The position numbers and the translations under genes were made by a program. From positions 1 through 22,026 of the forward strand of contig JBOHUX010000017.1 of NCBI GenBank assembly GCA_050734915.1: DNA of 22,026 nucleotides. The letters run 5' to 3'. Below, in pieces: positions 14,338 to 21,095 of this stretch (the first letter of the stretch is position 1; every line of letters begins with the position of its first letter). Below the pieces are notes generated by a model. It saw only the letters and a list, made by a program, of their open reading frames with translations. It was not told the origin of the DNA and made no database searches. This DNA comes from JBOHUX01 sp050734915 (GTDB lineage: Bacteria > Chloroflexota > Dormibacteria > Dormibacterales > Dormibacteraceae).

Positions 14338-15474
14338 TCACCGTGAGGCCGCCGGTGACCGCCCGCGTGCGGCAAGGCTCTCCAGCGCCTCCTCCGCTCC
14401 GGCCACGATGCCGGCGAAGATCTCACGGGCAGGCCGGATCTGGCTCAGCATGCCGCCGACCTGACCGGCCGAGTTGTTGACGAGGTCGAAGCGGCGCGCA
14501 ACCCGGGCGGCCTCGACGAGGTCCTCCATGAGCAGGCTCTGAAGGGGCATCGCGAGGGGCTCCAGGCCCGACTCCTCCCAGCGCCGGATGACCTCGTTGC
14601 GGAAGTCGCGGCCGGTCTTGCCGGTGTAGGCGCGGGTGACCACGAAGTCCTCGGATCCCGCCCCCGCGATCTGGCGCTTGTGCTCCTCGTGGATGCGGCA
14701 TTCCCGCGCCATCAGGAAGGCGGTTCCCACCCAGGCCCCCACGCACCCCAGCGCCAGGGCGGCCACCAGCCCGCGGCCGTCCCCGATGCCGCCGGCGGCG
14801 ATCACGGGCAGGGGGTGCACGGCGTCGACGACCTGGGGCCAGAGGATGAGGCTGGTGACGGTGCCGGTGTGGCCCCCGGCCTCGGTGCCCTGCGCGATGA
14901 CGTAGTCGACGCCGGCCAGCCGGTGCCGCTCGGCGTGGCGCAGGCTGCCGGCCAGCCCCATCACCGTGACCCCCGCCCGGTGTGCGGCCGGCACCATCCA
15001 GGCCGGGTCCCCGAGCCCGGCGGCGAAGACCGGCACCCGCTCCTCGAGGACGACCTCGACGCAGGCGCGGATGGCGTCGGGCGCGAGCACCTCGCTGGCC
15101 GGGGGAAGCACGGCGGGCAGGCCGTGCTCGGCGGCGAGGGCGTCCCGGAAGGCGACGTGACGGGGGTACTCGCGCTTGATCAAAGCCCTCATCGCCGACC
15201 AGTCGGAGGCGGCCCTGGCGTCCATCGAGGCGGGCAGCAAGAGGTCCACTCCGAAGGGTTTGGCGGTCAGCTCCCGGACCCTGCGGATCCGGCGTCCGAC
15301 CTCCTCCGGGGGCATCCACGAACAGCCCATCACCCCCAGGCCGCCTGCCTCGGACACCGCGGCAACCAGCTCCGGGGGGGTCGCGCGGCCCTTGAGGCCC
15401 ATCCCCGCCAGCACGATCGGGTACTCGATCCCAAGCTGATCGCAGAGTGGCGTCCGCAGGGTCGGATGCGGCAT
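14338..15474 (-). CDS. Nitronate monooxygenase / 2-nitropropane dioxygenase family protein
   Basis: A 378-residue FMN-binding TIM-barrel protein. N-terminal 'LGIEYPIVLAGMGLKG', 'AVSEAGGLGVMG' (40-50), 'QGTEAGGHTG' (195-204, with H202), 'VIAAGGIGDGRG' (224-235) and 'GAWVGTAFLMA' (246-256) are the standard FMN/phosphate and active-site blocks. Family members oxidise propionate-3-nitronate or act as FMN-dependent enoyl reductases (FabK-like), so the name should not be taken as a proven substrate. The ATG 15474 has no SD but TAAGAT ends 9 nt upstream. It lies 49 bp upstream of the acyl-CoA dehydrogenase operon on the same strand, so the four genes may form one transcript. Confidence 0.9.
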   Translation of the reverse strand: MPHPTLRTPLCDQLGIEYPIVLAGMGLKGRATPPELVAAVSEAGGLGVMGCSWMPPEEVGRRIRRVRELTAKPFGVDLLLPASMDARAASDWSAMRALIKREYPRHVAFRDALAAEHGLPAVLPPASEVLAPDAIRACVEVVLEERVPVFAAGLGDPAWMVPAAHRAGVTVMGLAGSLRHAERHRLAGVDYVIAQGTEAGGHTGTVTSLILWPQVVDAVHPLPVIAAGGIGDGRGLVAALALGCVGAWVGTAFLMARECRIHEEHKRQIAGAGSEDFVVTRAYTGKTGRDFRNEVIRRWEESGLEPLAMPLQSLLMEDLVEAARVARRFDLVNNSAGQVGGMLSQIRPAREIFAGIVAGAEEALESLAARGRSPAASR

Positions 15475-15483
15475 CGCCGTGGA

Positions 15484-15489
15484 ATCTTA
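15484..15489 (-). promoter_or_regulatory. Candidate leaderless -10 box TAAGAT
   Basis: Read on the minus strand, TAAGAT ends 9 nt before the ATG at 15474, with no SD in between. This short A+T-rich patch stands out in the 50-bp gap after the NudC-like gene. It would start transcription of the NMO-like gene and probably of the acyl-CoA dehydrogenase operon. Confidence 0.4.
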
Positions 15490-15524
15490 ACTCCCGGACA
15501 CTCGCGGACCGGTCGGCCGGCCCC

Positions 15525-16349
15525 TCAGCGCCCGGCGAAGAACTCGTCGATCAGCCGCCGGGAGATGGAGTAGGGGGGCGGCAGCTCCGGCAGGCTCCCG
15601 CGCGTGAACCAGCCGGCATCGTCGATCTCGACGCCGTCCACCGCCACCTCGCCGCCATCACGCTCGGCCCGGAAGCCGATCATCAGCTGGCCGGGGAACG
15701 GCCAGGGCTGGCTGGACGCGTAGTGGACCTCGGCAACGTCCACACCGACCTCCTCCCTGACCTCCCGGGCGACCGCCTGCTCGAGCGTCTCACCGGGCTC
15801 CACGAAGCCGGCCAGGAGGCTGTAGACGGCCCCGGCGGAGTTCTTCCGGTGGGCGAGGAGGATGGAGTCCCCGCGGTCGACGCGGACGATCACCGCCGGA
15901 CTGACCCGGGGGTAGTGGCGGGTGCCGCACGATCCGCACGTCCGGCAGAGCTCCCGGGCGGACATCGTGGTGCCGGAGCCGCAGCGCCCGCAGTGGGCGT
16001 GGTCGAGGTACCACTGATTTATCTGCCAGGCCCTGCCCGCGGCCAGGCCCAGCGCCCCCTCGCCGGCGATCAGCTCCCGCAAAGCCAGTGTCGGCGCGCC
16101 GGCCTCGACGTCTGGGGCCGCCGCGGCGGCGAAGCAGTCGCGGCCCTCGAGCACTCCCACGTAGAGCGGCTCGTAGCGGAGCGAGATGCGCGAGCGGGCC
16201 AGCTCCTCGAGAGTCAGCGCACCCGGGTGGGCCGTGCTCTCGCCGGTCGGCAGCCGCTCGTCGTGGAAAGCGAAGATCAGCGAGCCGGGGCCCGGACGGC
16301 GCCCTGTGTCGATCTCGGGCCGGAAGTGGTCGTGCCCCGGCTGCGGCAT
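15525..16349 (-). CDS. nudC: NADH pyrophosphatase / NAD-capped RNA decapping Nudix hydrolase (NudC-like)
   Basis: A 274-residue NudC-type Nudix protein that cleaves NADH to NMNH and AMP; E. coli NudC also removes NAD caps from RNA. Domains in order: N-terminal domain (about 20-110), a zinc ribbon with C120/C123 and C138/C141 (C135 is an extra Cys), 'HYPRVSPAVIV', the Nudix box from G181 to V203 (G-x5-E-x7-REVREEVGV), and the family-specific SQPWPFP at 213-219. Length is close to the usual ~260-310. The start ATG 16349 lies 32 nt after the Gfo/Idh stop on the same strand, so it is probably co-transcribed with it. It is the most housekeeping-like gene in the window. Confidence 0.93.
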   Translation of the reverse strand: MPQPGHDHFRPEIDTGRRPGPGSLIFAFHDERLPTGESTAHPGALTLEELARSRISLRYEPLYVGVLEGRDCFAAAAAPDVEAGAPTLALRELIAGEGALGLAAGRAWQINQWYLDHAHCGRCGSGTTMSARELCRTCGSCGTRHYPRVSPAVIVRVDRGDSILLAHRKNSAGAVYSLLAGFVEPGETLEQAVAREVREEVGVDVAEVHYASSQPWPFPGQLMIGFRAERDGGEVAVDGVEIDDAGWFTRGSLPELPPPYSISRRLIDEFFAGR

Positions 16350-16381
16350 CGCCCCTGCCGGCGTCCCGCATCCAACGGAGC

Positions 16382-17530
16382 TCAGGAACTCGCCGGCCTC
16401 CGGCTCCGCGGCGACTCACCGGCCAGGGGGAGCTCGATCGGCGCCGCGGCCTCCGCCGAGAGCTCGGCGGCGAGAGCCACCTCCATGGCCAGGCGGGCCC
16501 GCCCGGCGGTCACCACCGGAGCCAGGTCGTTGCTCGCGCAGTCGATGAAGTGATTCGTCTCGGCCTCCATCGGCCCTCGGTAGACGTGGCCGACCCGCTC
16601 ACCCGGCATGCTCGACAGCGGACGGGTGAGGCCGCCCTCGACGGTGCTCAGCAGGAGGTCGCGATGGCTCTCGTCGACGAAGAGCGCCCCATTCGTCCCC
16701 ACCACCTCGGCGATCACCGAGCTGAACCCGGGAGCCTCGAGGGGCAGGTTCCAGTTGGCGCCGATGGTGAAGACGCTGCCATCCTCCATGGTGACCACGA
16801 CCCAGATGCAGTCGGGGAGCCCGTAGGCGTCCTTCATGATTCCGGCCACCGACTGGGCGTAGACGCGCACCGGACGCGCGGGCTCCAGCCACCAGAGAGC
16901 GAGATCGATGTCGTGGGTACCCTCCATCTGGGCCGGCCCCAGCTCGCCGCGGCTCGAGATCTTAGCCCCCAGGCTGCGCGTGATGTGGCGGCTGATCATG
17001 ATCGTAACCGCCCGGCCCAGGCTCCCCTCCGTGAAGCGCTCCTTGACGTAGGCGAACTTGGGGACGAAGCGCTGCGTGTAACCGACGGTGAACCGCACCC
17101 CGGCCGCCCGGGCCAGGTCCAGTAGCTCGTCCGCCTCCGGCAGGGTCAGCGCCATCGGCTTCTCGAGAAGGACGTGCTTGCCGGCCCGCAGGCAGTCGCG
17201 AGCGATGGGATGGTGAGTGGTCTCCGGCGCCGTCGAAATGATGACGGCGTCGACGAGATCGAGCTCCAGGAGCTCCCGGTAGTCCTGCCGCGCCGAGCCG
17301 GCGCCGGTCGCCTTCCCCACCCGGGCCCGAGCTTCGGGGTCCACCTCGGCCAGGTGGAGCTCGGCCACCGACCCGTTCGCCGCCGCGGTCGCAGCCCGCG
17401 TGGCCCCGATCCAGCCGGTGCCGATCACCCCCAGCCGGAGCGACGGCGACGTGCGGCGCCGTGTCGCGATCGGCCGCTCCTCGAGCCGGAACTCAGCGGC
17501 GCCCTCTCCCGTGCCCAGGCCCGTGCTCAA
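16382..17530 (-). CDS. Gfo/Idh/MocA family NAD(P)-dependent oxidoreductase (second copy)
   Basis: A 382-residue protein with 'LRLGVIGTGWIGATRA' (GTG at 37-39), EKP at 123-125 in 'HVLLEKPMALTLPEADELL', 'VGYTQRFVPKFAYVK', and 'EGTHDIDLALWWL' (203-215), which holds the conserved H206. The ~30 residues before the Rossmann fold are atypical, low-complexity and rich in Arg and Glu. The only start before the fold is TTG 17530; it overlaps by 4 nt (TTGA) the stop of a possible small ORF, which would explain the absent SD through coupling. An internal GTG would cut into the first strand. It is likely an inositol/sugar-type or related dehydrogenase; the substrate is unknown. Divergent from the CMD gene. 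Confidence 0.88.
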   Translation of the reverse strand: MSTGLGTGEGAAEFRLEERPIATRRRTSPSLRLGVIGTGWIGATRAATAAANGSVAELHLAEVDPEARARVGKATGAGSARQDYRELLELDLVDAVIISTAPETTHHPIARDCLRAGKHVLLEKPMALTLPEADELLDLARAAGVRFTVGYTQRFVPKFAYVKERFTEGSLGRAVTIMISRHITRSLGAKISSRGELGPAQMEGTHDIDLALWWLEPARPVRVYAQSVAGIMKDAYGLPDCIWVVVTMEDGSVFTIGANWNLPLEAPGFSSVIAEVVGTNGALFVDESHRDLLLSTVEGGLTRPLSSMPGERVGHVYRGPMEAETNHFIDCASNDLAPVVTAGRARLAMEVALAAELSAEAAAPIELPLAGESPRSRRPASS

Positions 17531-17676
17531 GAAAGCCGGTTGGTGGGTGTTACCAGTGCCTTGAAGCGGAGGTGTCCGGCCTCGATGGCGCGACCGGTCA
17601 GAACGTCTCTGCGGGCATTCGAGTACTGGGTTGCCGCCGGGTCAGCGGAGATGGCGCCGAGCCGGTGGAACCCCAC
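17527..17676 (-). CDS. Possible 49-residue small protein upstream of and coupled to the Gfo/Idh gene
   Basis: The frame opens with GTG at 17676, exactly 6 nt after a minus-strand TATACT box, and closes with TGA at 17527-17529, overlapping the TTG of the Gfo/Idh gene by 4 nt (TTGA). I do not recognise the peptide; it is basic, has no Cys, no transmembrane segment and no signal peptide, and ends 'KALVTPTNRLS'. Third-position G+C is about 75% by my count, lower than the flanking genes appear to be. Possibilities are a leader peptide, a small uncharacterised protein, or a gene remnant. The arrangement of leaderless start plus coupled stop is the main evidence. Confidence 0.4.
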   Translation of the reverse strand: MGFHRLGAISADPAATQYSNARRDVLTGRAIEAGHLRFKALVTPTNRLS

Positions 17677-17682
17677 GCCGCG

Positions 17683-17711
17683 AGTATAGTGAGTGCCCGT
17701 ATCGTCGGCAA
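17683..17711 (-). promoter_or_regulatory. Candidate sigma-70-type promoter TTGCCG-N17-TATACT
   Basis: On the minus strand the -35 TTGCCG (17706-17711) and -10 TATACT (17683-17688) are separated by 17 nt. Transcription would start about at the GTG of the small ORF (17676) and run into the Gfo/Idh and NudC-like genes. This is the best-formed promoter I found in the window. Confidence 0.5.
17685..17690 (+). promoter_or_regulatory. Candidate plus-strand -10 box TATAGT overlapping the minus-strand promoter
   Basis: TATAGT (5/6 to consensus) shares four bases with the opposing TATACT box. It would drive the CMD and ThDP genes from about 17697, leaving a leader of about 185 nt before GTG 17882. No good -35 is visible at 16-19 nt spacing. 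Confidence 0.35.
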
Positions 17712-17881
17712 CCGACGCGTGGAGACGCCACACGAACGGTGGCCCGCGCGGACGTCCCACCCGGCAACGACCATCGTCGGCGCGGGATGCGGGGGTCGAG
17801 CGAGTTCCAGGGCCGGTCCAACCGGTCTCGACAGCGCGGACCGCTCCCCCGGACGCGTTCATTTCGGGAGGCGGAGTCAAC

Positions 17882-18352
17882 GTGGCTGAGACCAAGACGG
17901 ACAGCAAGACGGACAAGGAGTCCAGGCGCAGGGAGCTCGAGTCCCGCTACAACCCGAAGGCGATGGAGACCGGCCAGCGCCTCCAGGGTGAATTCTTCAT
18001 GCGCCTCGTCGACGAGTTCGACCAGCTCGACCAGGACTGGACGCAGAGATGGCTGACCTGGATCTACGACGGGATGTACAACCGGCGAGTCATCGACGAC
18101 AAGACCCGGGTCCTCATCATCATCGGGGAATGCTGCGTCAGCGACGAGCTGGTCCAGCTTCCCAACCACATCCGCAGCGCGATCCGGAACGGGGCCAGCA
18201 TCGCCGAGGTTCAGGAGGTCATCCTCCAGTCCGCCATCTACGCCGGTATGCCGAAGATGATCAAGGCCATGCGCGTCTTCCGGAACCTGGCCAAGGACCT
18301 CTCGCTGCTGGAGCTGCACGATCCCGTCTTCCGCGGCGACGCCCGCGACTAG
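17882..18352 (+). CDS. Carboxymuconolactone decarboxylase / AhpD-like family protein
   Basis: A 156-residue all-helical CMD-family protein. The family core is visible: 'KTRVLIIIGECCVSDEL' (74-90), 'LPNHIRSAIRNGASIAEVQEVILQSAIYAG' (in parts, 93-122) and 'MPKMIKAMRVF'. The AhpD peroxidase CxxC is absent; two adjacent cysteines (C84, C85) sit in that region instead, so a PcaC-like, non-redox role is more likely. The N-terminal ~25 residues are charged and Lys/Asp-rich. GTG 17882 is chosen from the upstream GGAGG at about 17868-17872; the in-frame region back to 17693 has no protein-like character and lacks an SD. A ThDP-dependent enzyme follows 30 nt later, clearly in the same operon. Confidence 0.85.
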   Translation: MAETKTDSKTDKESRRRELESRYNPKAMETGQRLQGEFFMRLVDEFDQLDQDWTQRWLTWIYDGMYNRRVIDDKTRVLIIIGECCVSDELVQLPNHIRSAIRNGASIAEVQEVILQSAIYAGMPKMIKAMRVFRNLAKDLSLLELHDPVFRGDARD

Positions 18353-18382
18353 CAGGCGGCCCCTGCCAGGAGGGCTCACGTC

Positions 18383-20074
18383 ATGAGCGCTGACGCAGCC
18401 ACCGGGCTGAGCACTCGCACCGGCAACCGGGCCCTCGCGGAGATGATGCGCGGCTACGGTGTCAGCCACGCCTTCTTCGTCCCCACCTTCCTGCTGCCGG
18501 CGCTGGCCGAGATGGAGGACCTGGGGGTGCGGACGATCTCCACCCACGGCGAGAAGTCGGCCGCCTACATGGCCGACGGCTATGCCCGCGTGTCGCGCCG
18601 GCCGGGTGTGTGCCTTGCCCAGACGGTCGGCGGCGCCAACCTCGCCGCCGGACTCAAGGATGCCCGGATGGCGGGATCGCCTGTGATCGCGCTGACCGGC
18701 GGTCCCTACCCTGAGAGCCGGTACCGGCACGTCTACCAGGAGATCTGCGACGCGGCCATGTTCGAGCCGGTCACCAAGTGGCAGGCATCGGTGGAGGTCC
18801 TGGAGCGGCTTCCGGAGCTGCTCCGGCAGGCGTTCCGGGTGGCGACCTCGGGTACTCCCGGCCCCGTCTACCTGGAGGTGCGCTCACACCTCGGCCAGCT
18901 GCTCGAGGGCGAGGCCGTGCTCGACACCCTGGTCGAACCTCGCTTCGGGGAGGTTCCCGCCTTCCGGCCGGAGCCGGATCCGGCCTCACTGGCAGAGGCC
19001 CTGAAGGCGCTCCACGGCGCGTCACGCCCGGTCATCGTGGCCGGCGGCGGGGCCGTCTGGTCGGGGGCGGAGCCGGAGTTGGTGGCGCTGGCGGAGCAGC
19101 TCCAGATCCCGATCGCGACCTCCCTCAGCGCCAAAGCGGTGATCGCCGAGAGCCATCCGCTCAACGTCGGCGTGGCCGGCTTCTACTCCCGCCGCTGTGC
19201 CAACCAGGTGGTCGCGGAGGCCGATCTGGTCTTCTTCGTGGGCAGCCACACCGGCAGCATGGTCACCAACAACTGGTCGATACCTTCTCCCGGCACCCCG
19301 GTCGTCCAGCTCGACATCGATCCCGCCGAGCTCGGCCGCCACTACCCCGGCCAGCTCAGCCTGCACGGGGATGCCCGGGCCACGCTGAAGCGGATGCTCG
19401 AGCATGCCCGGGCGCGCGCCAACCCGTCCTGGACCAGCCGTGTCCAGGAGCTGGTAGCCCGCTGGCGGGAGGAGGTCCGGGATCAGGTGACCTCGGACGC
19501 GACGCCGATCCGGCCCGAACGGCTCTGCGCCGACCTCGCCGAGGCGCTGCCGGACGACGCCGCCCTGCTCGTCGACACTCTGCAGGCCTCGATCTGGGCG
19601 GGCAGCATGACCGCGCTGAGGGGACCGAGCCAGCGCTTCGCGCGCTGCGCGGGGTCGCTCGGCTGGGGACTGCCGGCCGGCCTCGGCGCCAAATGCGCGC
19701 TCGGCGAGCGGCCGGTGATGGCTCTGGTCGGCGACGGCGGGCTCTACTACCACCTCGCGGAGCTGGAGACGGCGGCCCGCTACGGGATCAACGCAGTGAT
19801 CGTGGTCAACAACAACGGCGCCTACGCGGGCGAGAAGCCCTTCTGGGACGCGGCGTACGGGGTCGAGCAGTCGCCGGCCGGGTACGCGAGTTGGACCTTT
19901 GGGGACATCGACTTCGCCAAGATCGCGGGCGAGCTTGGCTGCGTCGGGGTGCGGGTCGAGCGGGCGGCCGACATTGCTCCCGCCGTCACGCGTGGCCTGG
20001 CCGCCGGCCGGCCGGTGCTGATCGACGTCGTCACCGATCCCGCCGCCATCCACCCTCGAGGCTGGGCGCCGTAG
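18383..20074 (+). CDS. Thiamine-diphosphate-dependent enzyme (acetolactate synthase / 2-oxoacid decarboxylase family)
   Basis: A 563-residue three-domain ThDP enzyme. The PYR domain carries the catalytic Glu as E57 in 'STHGEKSAAYMADGYAR'; the central domain spans about 195-345 ('ASRPVIVAGGGAVW'); the PP domain has the ThDP/Mg motif from GDGG (450-453) to NNN (476-478), 'ALVGDGG...AVIVVNNNGAY'. The family includes acetolactate synthase, benzoylformate decarboxylase and oxalyl-CoA decarboxylase. Full length fits all of these. I see no ilvN small subunit or branched-chain genes, so a catabolic 2-oxoacid decarboxylase or carboligase is more likely than biosynthetic AHAS. Start ATG 18383 has AGGAGG at 18368-18373. 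It follows the CMD gene by 30 nt. Confidence 0.92.
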   Translation: MSADAATGLSTRTGNRALAEMMRGYGVSHAFFVPTFLLPALAEMEDLGVRTISTHGEKSAAYMADGYARVSRRPGVCLAQTVGGANLAAGLKDARMAGSPVIALTGGPYPESRYRHVYQEICDAAMFEPVTKWQASVEVLERLPELLRQAFRVATSGTPGPVYLEVRSHLGQLLEGEAVLDTLVEPRFGEVPAFRPEPDPASLAEALKALHGASRPVIVAGGGAVWSGAEPELVALAEQLQIPIATSLSAKAVIAESHPLNVGVAGFYSRRCANQVVAEADLVFFVGSHTGSMVTNNWSIPSPGTPVVQLDIDPAELGRHYPGQLSLHGDARATLKRMLEHARARANPSWTSRVQELVARWREEVRDQVTSDATPIRPERLCADLAEALPDDAALLVDTLQASIWAGSMTALRGPSQRFARCAGSLGWGLPAGLGAKCALGERPVMALVGDGGLYYHLAELETAARYGINAVIVVNNNGAYAGEKPFWDAAYGVEQSPAGYASWTFGDIDFAKIAGELGCVGVRVERAADIAPAVTRGLAAGRPVLIDVVTDPAAIHPRGWAP

Positions 20075-20097
20075 CCGACTCCCGCCTGGGCGCCGTA
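20062..20097 (+). repeat. 12-bp direct repeat over the stop of the ThDP gene
   Basis: CTGGGCGCCGTA occurs at 20062-20073 and 20086-20097, a 24-bp period. The first copy contains the final codons and start of the stop codon. It looks like a small 3'-end duplication similar in kind to that at 11464-11486. Confidence 0.5.
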
Positions 20098-20140
20098 CCC
20101 GCGCCCCGGACCCGGTTCGGCGGCGGCCGGCGGGTTTCCC

Positions 20141-20146
20141 CAAAAT
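20141..20146 (+). promoter_or_regulatory. Candidate -10 box CAAAAT for a leaderless start
   Basis: CAAAAT (4/6) ends 7 nt before the ATG at 20154. It is the only A+T-rich stretch in the 79-bp gap after the ThDP gene and is flanked by CCCC and GGGG, which could form a 4-bp hairpin. Weak on its own; supported by the same layout at other gene starts. Confidence 0.25.
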
Positions 20147-20153
20147 GGGGCCC

Positions 20154-21095
20154 ATGAGGGCGATCGTCGCGTTGCGCCGGGGCGGCCCCGAGGTCATGGA
20201 GCTGCGCGAGCAGCCCGACCCCGTCCCGGCGCCGGGGCAGGTCCTGATCAGAGTCGCCAGCGCGGGGGTGAACTTCGCCGACGTGCACTCCATCGGGGGT
20301 CACTACGCCGCCGCCCCCGAGCCCCCCTTCATCCCCGGCCTGGAGGTGGCGGGTACCGACCCCCAGGGGCGGCCGGTGACGGCGCTGGTGACCTCGGGAG
20401 GCTACGCCGAGCTGGTGGCGGCCGACGCCGCGCTGGTCTTCCCGGCCGCCGGAGACGATCTGAGCCGGGCCGGCGGCGACCTGCTGGTCACCCTCACCAG
20501 CTACTTCGCGCTGGCGGAGGCGGCGCGGCTCCGGCCTGGCGAGTCGGTGCTGGTCACCGCCGCCGCGGGCGGCCTCGGCTCGACCTGCATCCAGGTCGCC
20601 AGGGCCCTCGGTGCCGGGCGGGTGATCGGGATGGCGTCCACGCCCGAGAAGCGGCGCCTGGCGCTCGAGCAGGGGGCCGACGAGGCGATCGGCTACCAGG
20701 ACCCCATCCCGGCCGTCGATGTCGCGGTGGAGAGCGTGGGCGGCGAGGTCTTCGACCGCTGCCTGGCGGCGGTCCGGCCGCTGGGCAGGATCATCCCCCT
20801 CGGCGCCTCGTCTGGCGAGCCACCCTCGGTCGCGGACTGGGATGGCCTCCGCCGCCGCAACGTGATCGTGGCGCCGATCAGCTTCGGTATGTACCGGCGC
20901 AACCATCCCGAGCTGGTCGCCGCGCAGGCGGGTCCCGCCATCGAGATGCTGCGCTCGGGACGGGTGAGACCGCCCGTCTCCCGGGGCCTGCCCCTGGTGG
21001 AGGCCGAGCTGGCGCACCGCCTGCTCACCTCCCGCCAGACGACCGGCAAGCTCCTGCTCGTCCCCGACCCCGAGCAGACGACCCCCATCCGATGA
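20154..21095 (+). CDS. Quinone oxidoreductase-like MDR family protein (NADPH:quinone reductase / zinc-free alcohol dehydrogenase)
   Basis: A 313-residue medium-chain dehydrogenase/reductase of the zeta-crystallin/QOR branch. 'MRAIVALRRGGPEVMELRE' is the standard N-terminus, 'VNFADVHSIGGHY' is the QOR 'NxxD' block, 'PFIPGLEVAGT' follows, and the nucleotide motif is 'VLVTAAAGGLGSTCIQVARALGAGRVIG'. No structural or catalytic zinc ligands are evident. It likely reduces a quinone or an enone/enoyl thioester with NADPH. ATG 20154 is preferred to ATG 20145, three codons upstream, because it begins the canonical sequence. Its stop overlaps the next gene's ATG by 4 nt (ATGA, 21092-21095), so it works with the flavin hydroxylase. 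Confidence 0.9.
   Translation: MRAIVALRRGGPEVMELREQPDPVPAPGQVLIRVASAGVNFADVHSIGGHYAAAPEPPFIPGLEVAGTDPQGRPVTALVTSGGYAELVAADAALVFPAAGDDLSRAGGDLLVTLTSYFALAEAARLRPGESVLVTAAAGGLGSTCIQVARALGAGRVIGMASTPEKRRLALEQGADEAIGYQDPIPAVDVAVESVGGEVFDRCLAAVRPLGRIIPLGASSGEPPSVADWDGLRRRNVIVAPISFGMYRRNHPELVAAQAGPAIEMLRSGRVRPPVSRGLPLVEAELAHRLLTSRQTTGKLLLVPDPEQTTPIR

Noticed and set aside
14289..14426. N-terminal extension of the acyl-CoA dehydrogenase
   Set aside because: The extra residues are Arg/Pro/His-rich and overlap the NMO-like gene. The family's usual N-terminus begins at GTG 14288.
17693..17881. In-frame extension of the CMD protein to GTG 17693
   Set aside because: The GTG is 2 nt from the TATAGT box, the peptide is not protein-like, and GGAGG before GTG 17882 marks a better start.
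18383..20074. Calling the ThDP enzyme ilvB (acetolactate synthase)
   Set aside because: The fold matches, but there is no small subunit or branched-chain gene nearby, and the neighbours are catabolic.
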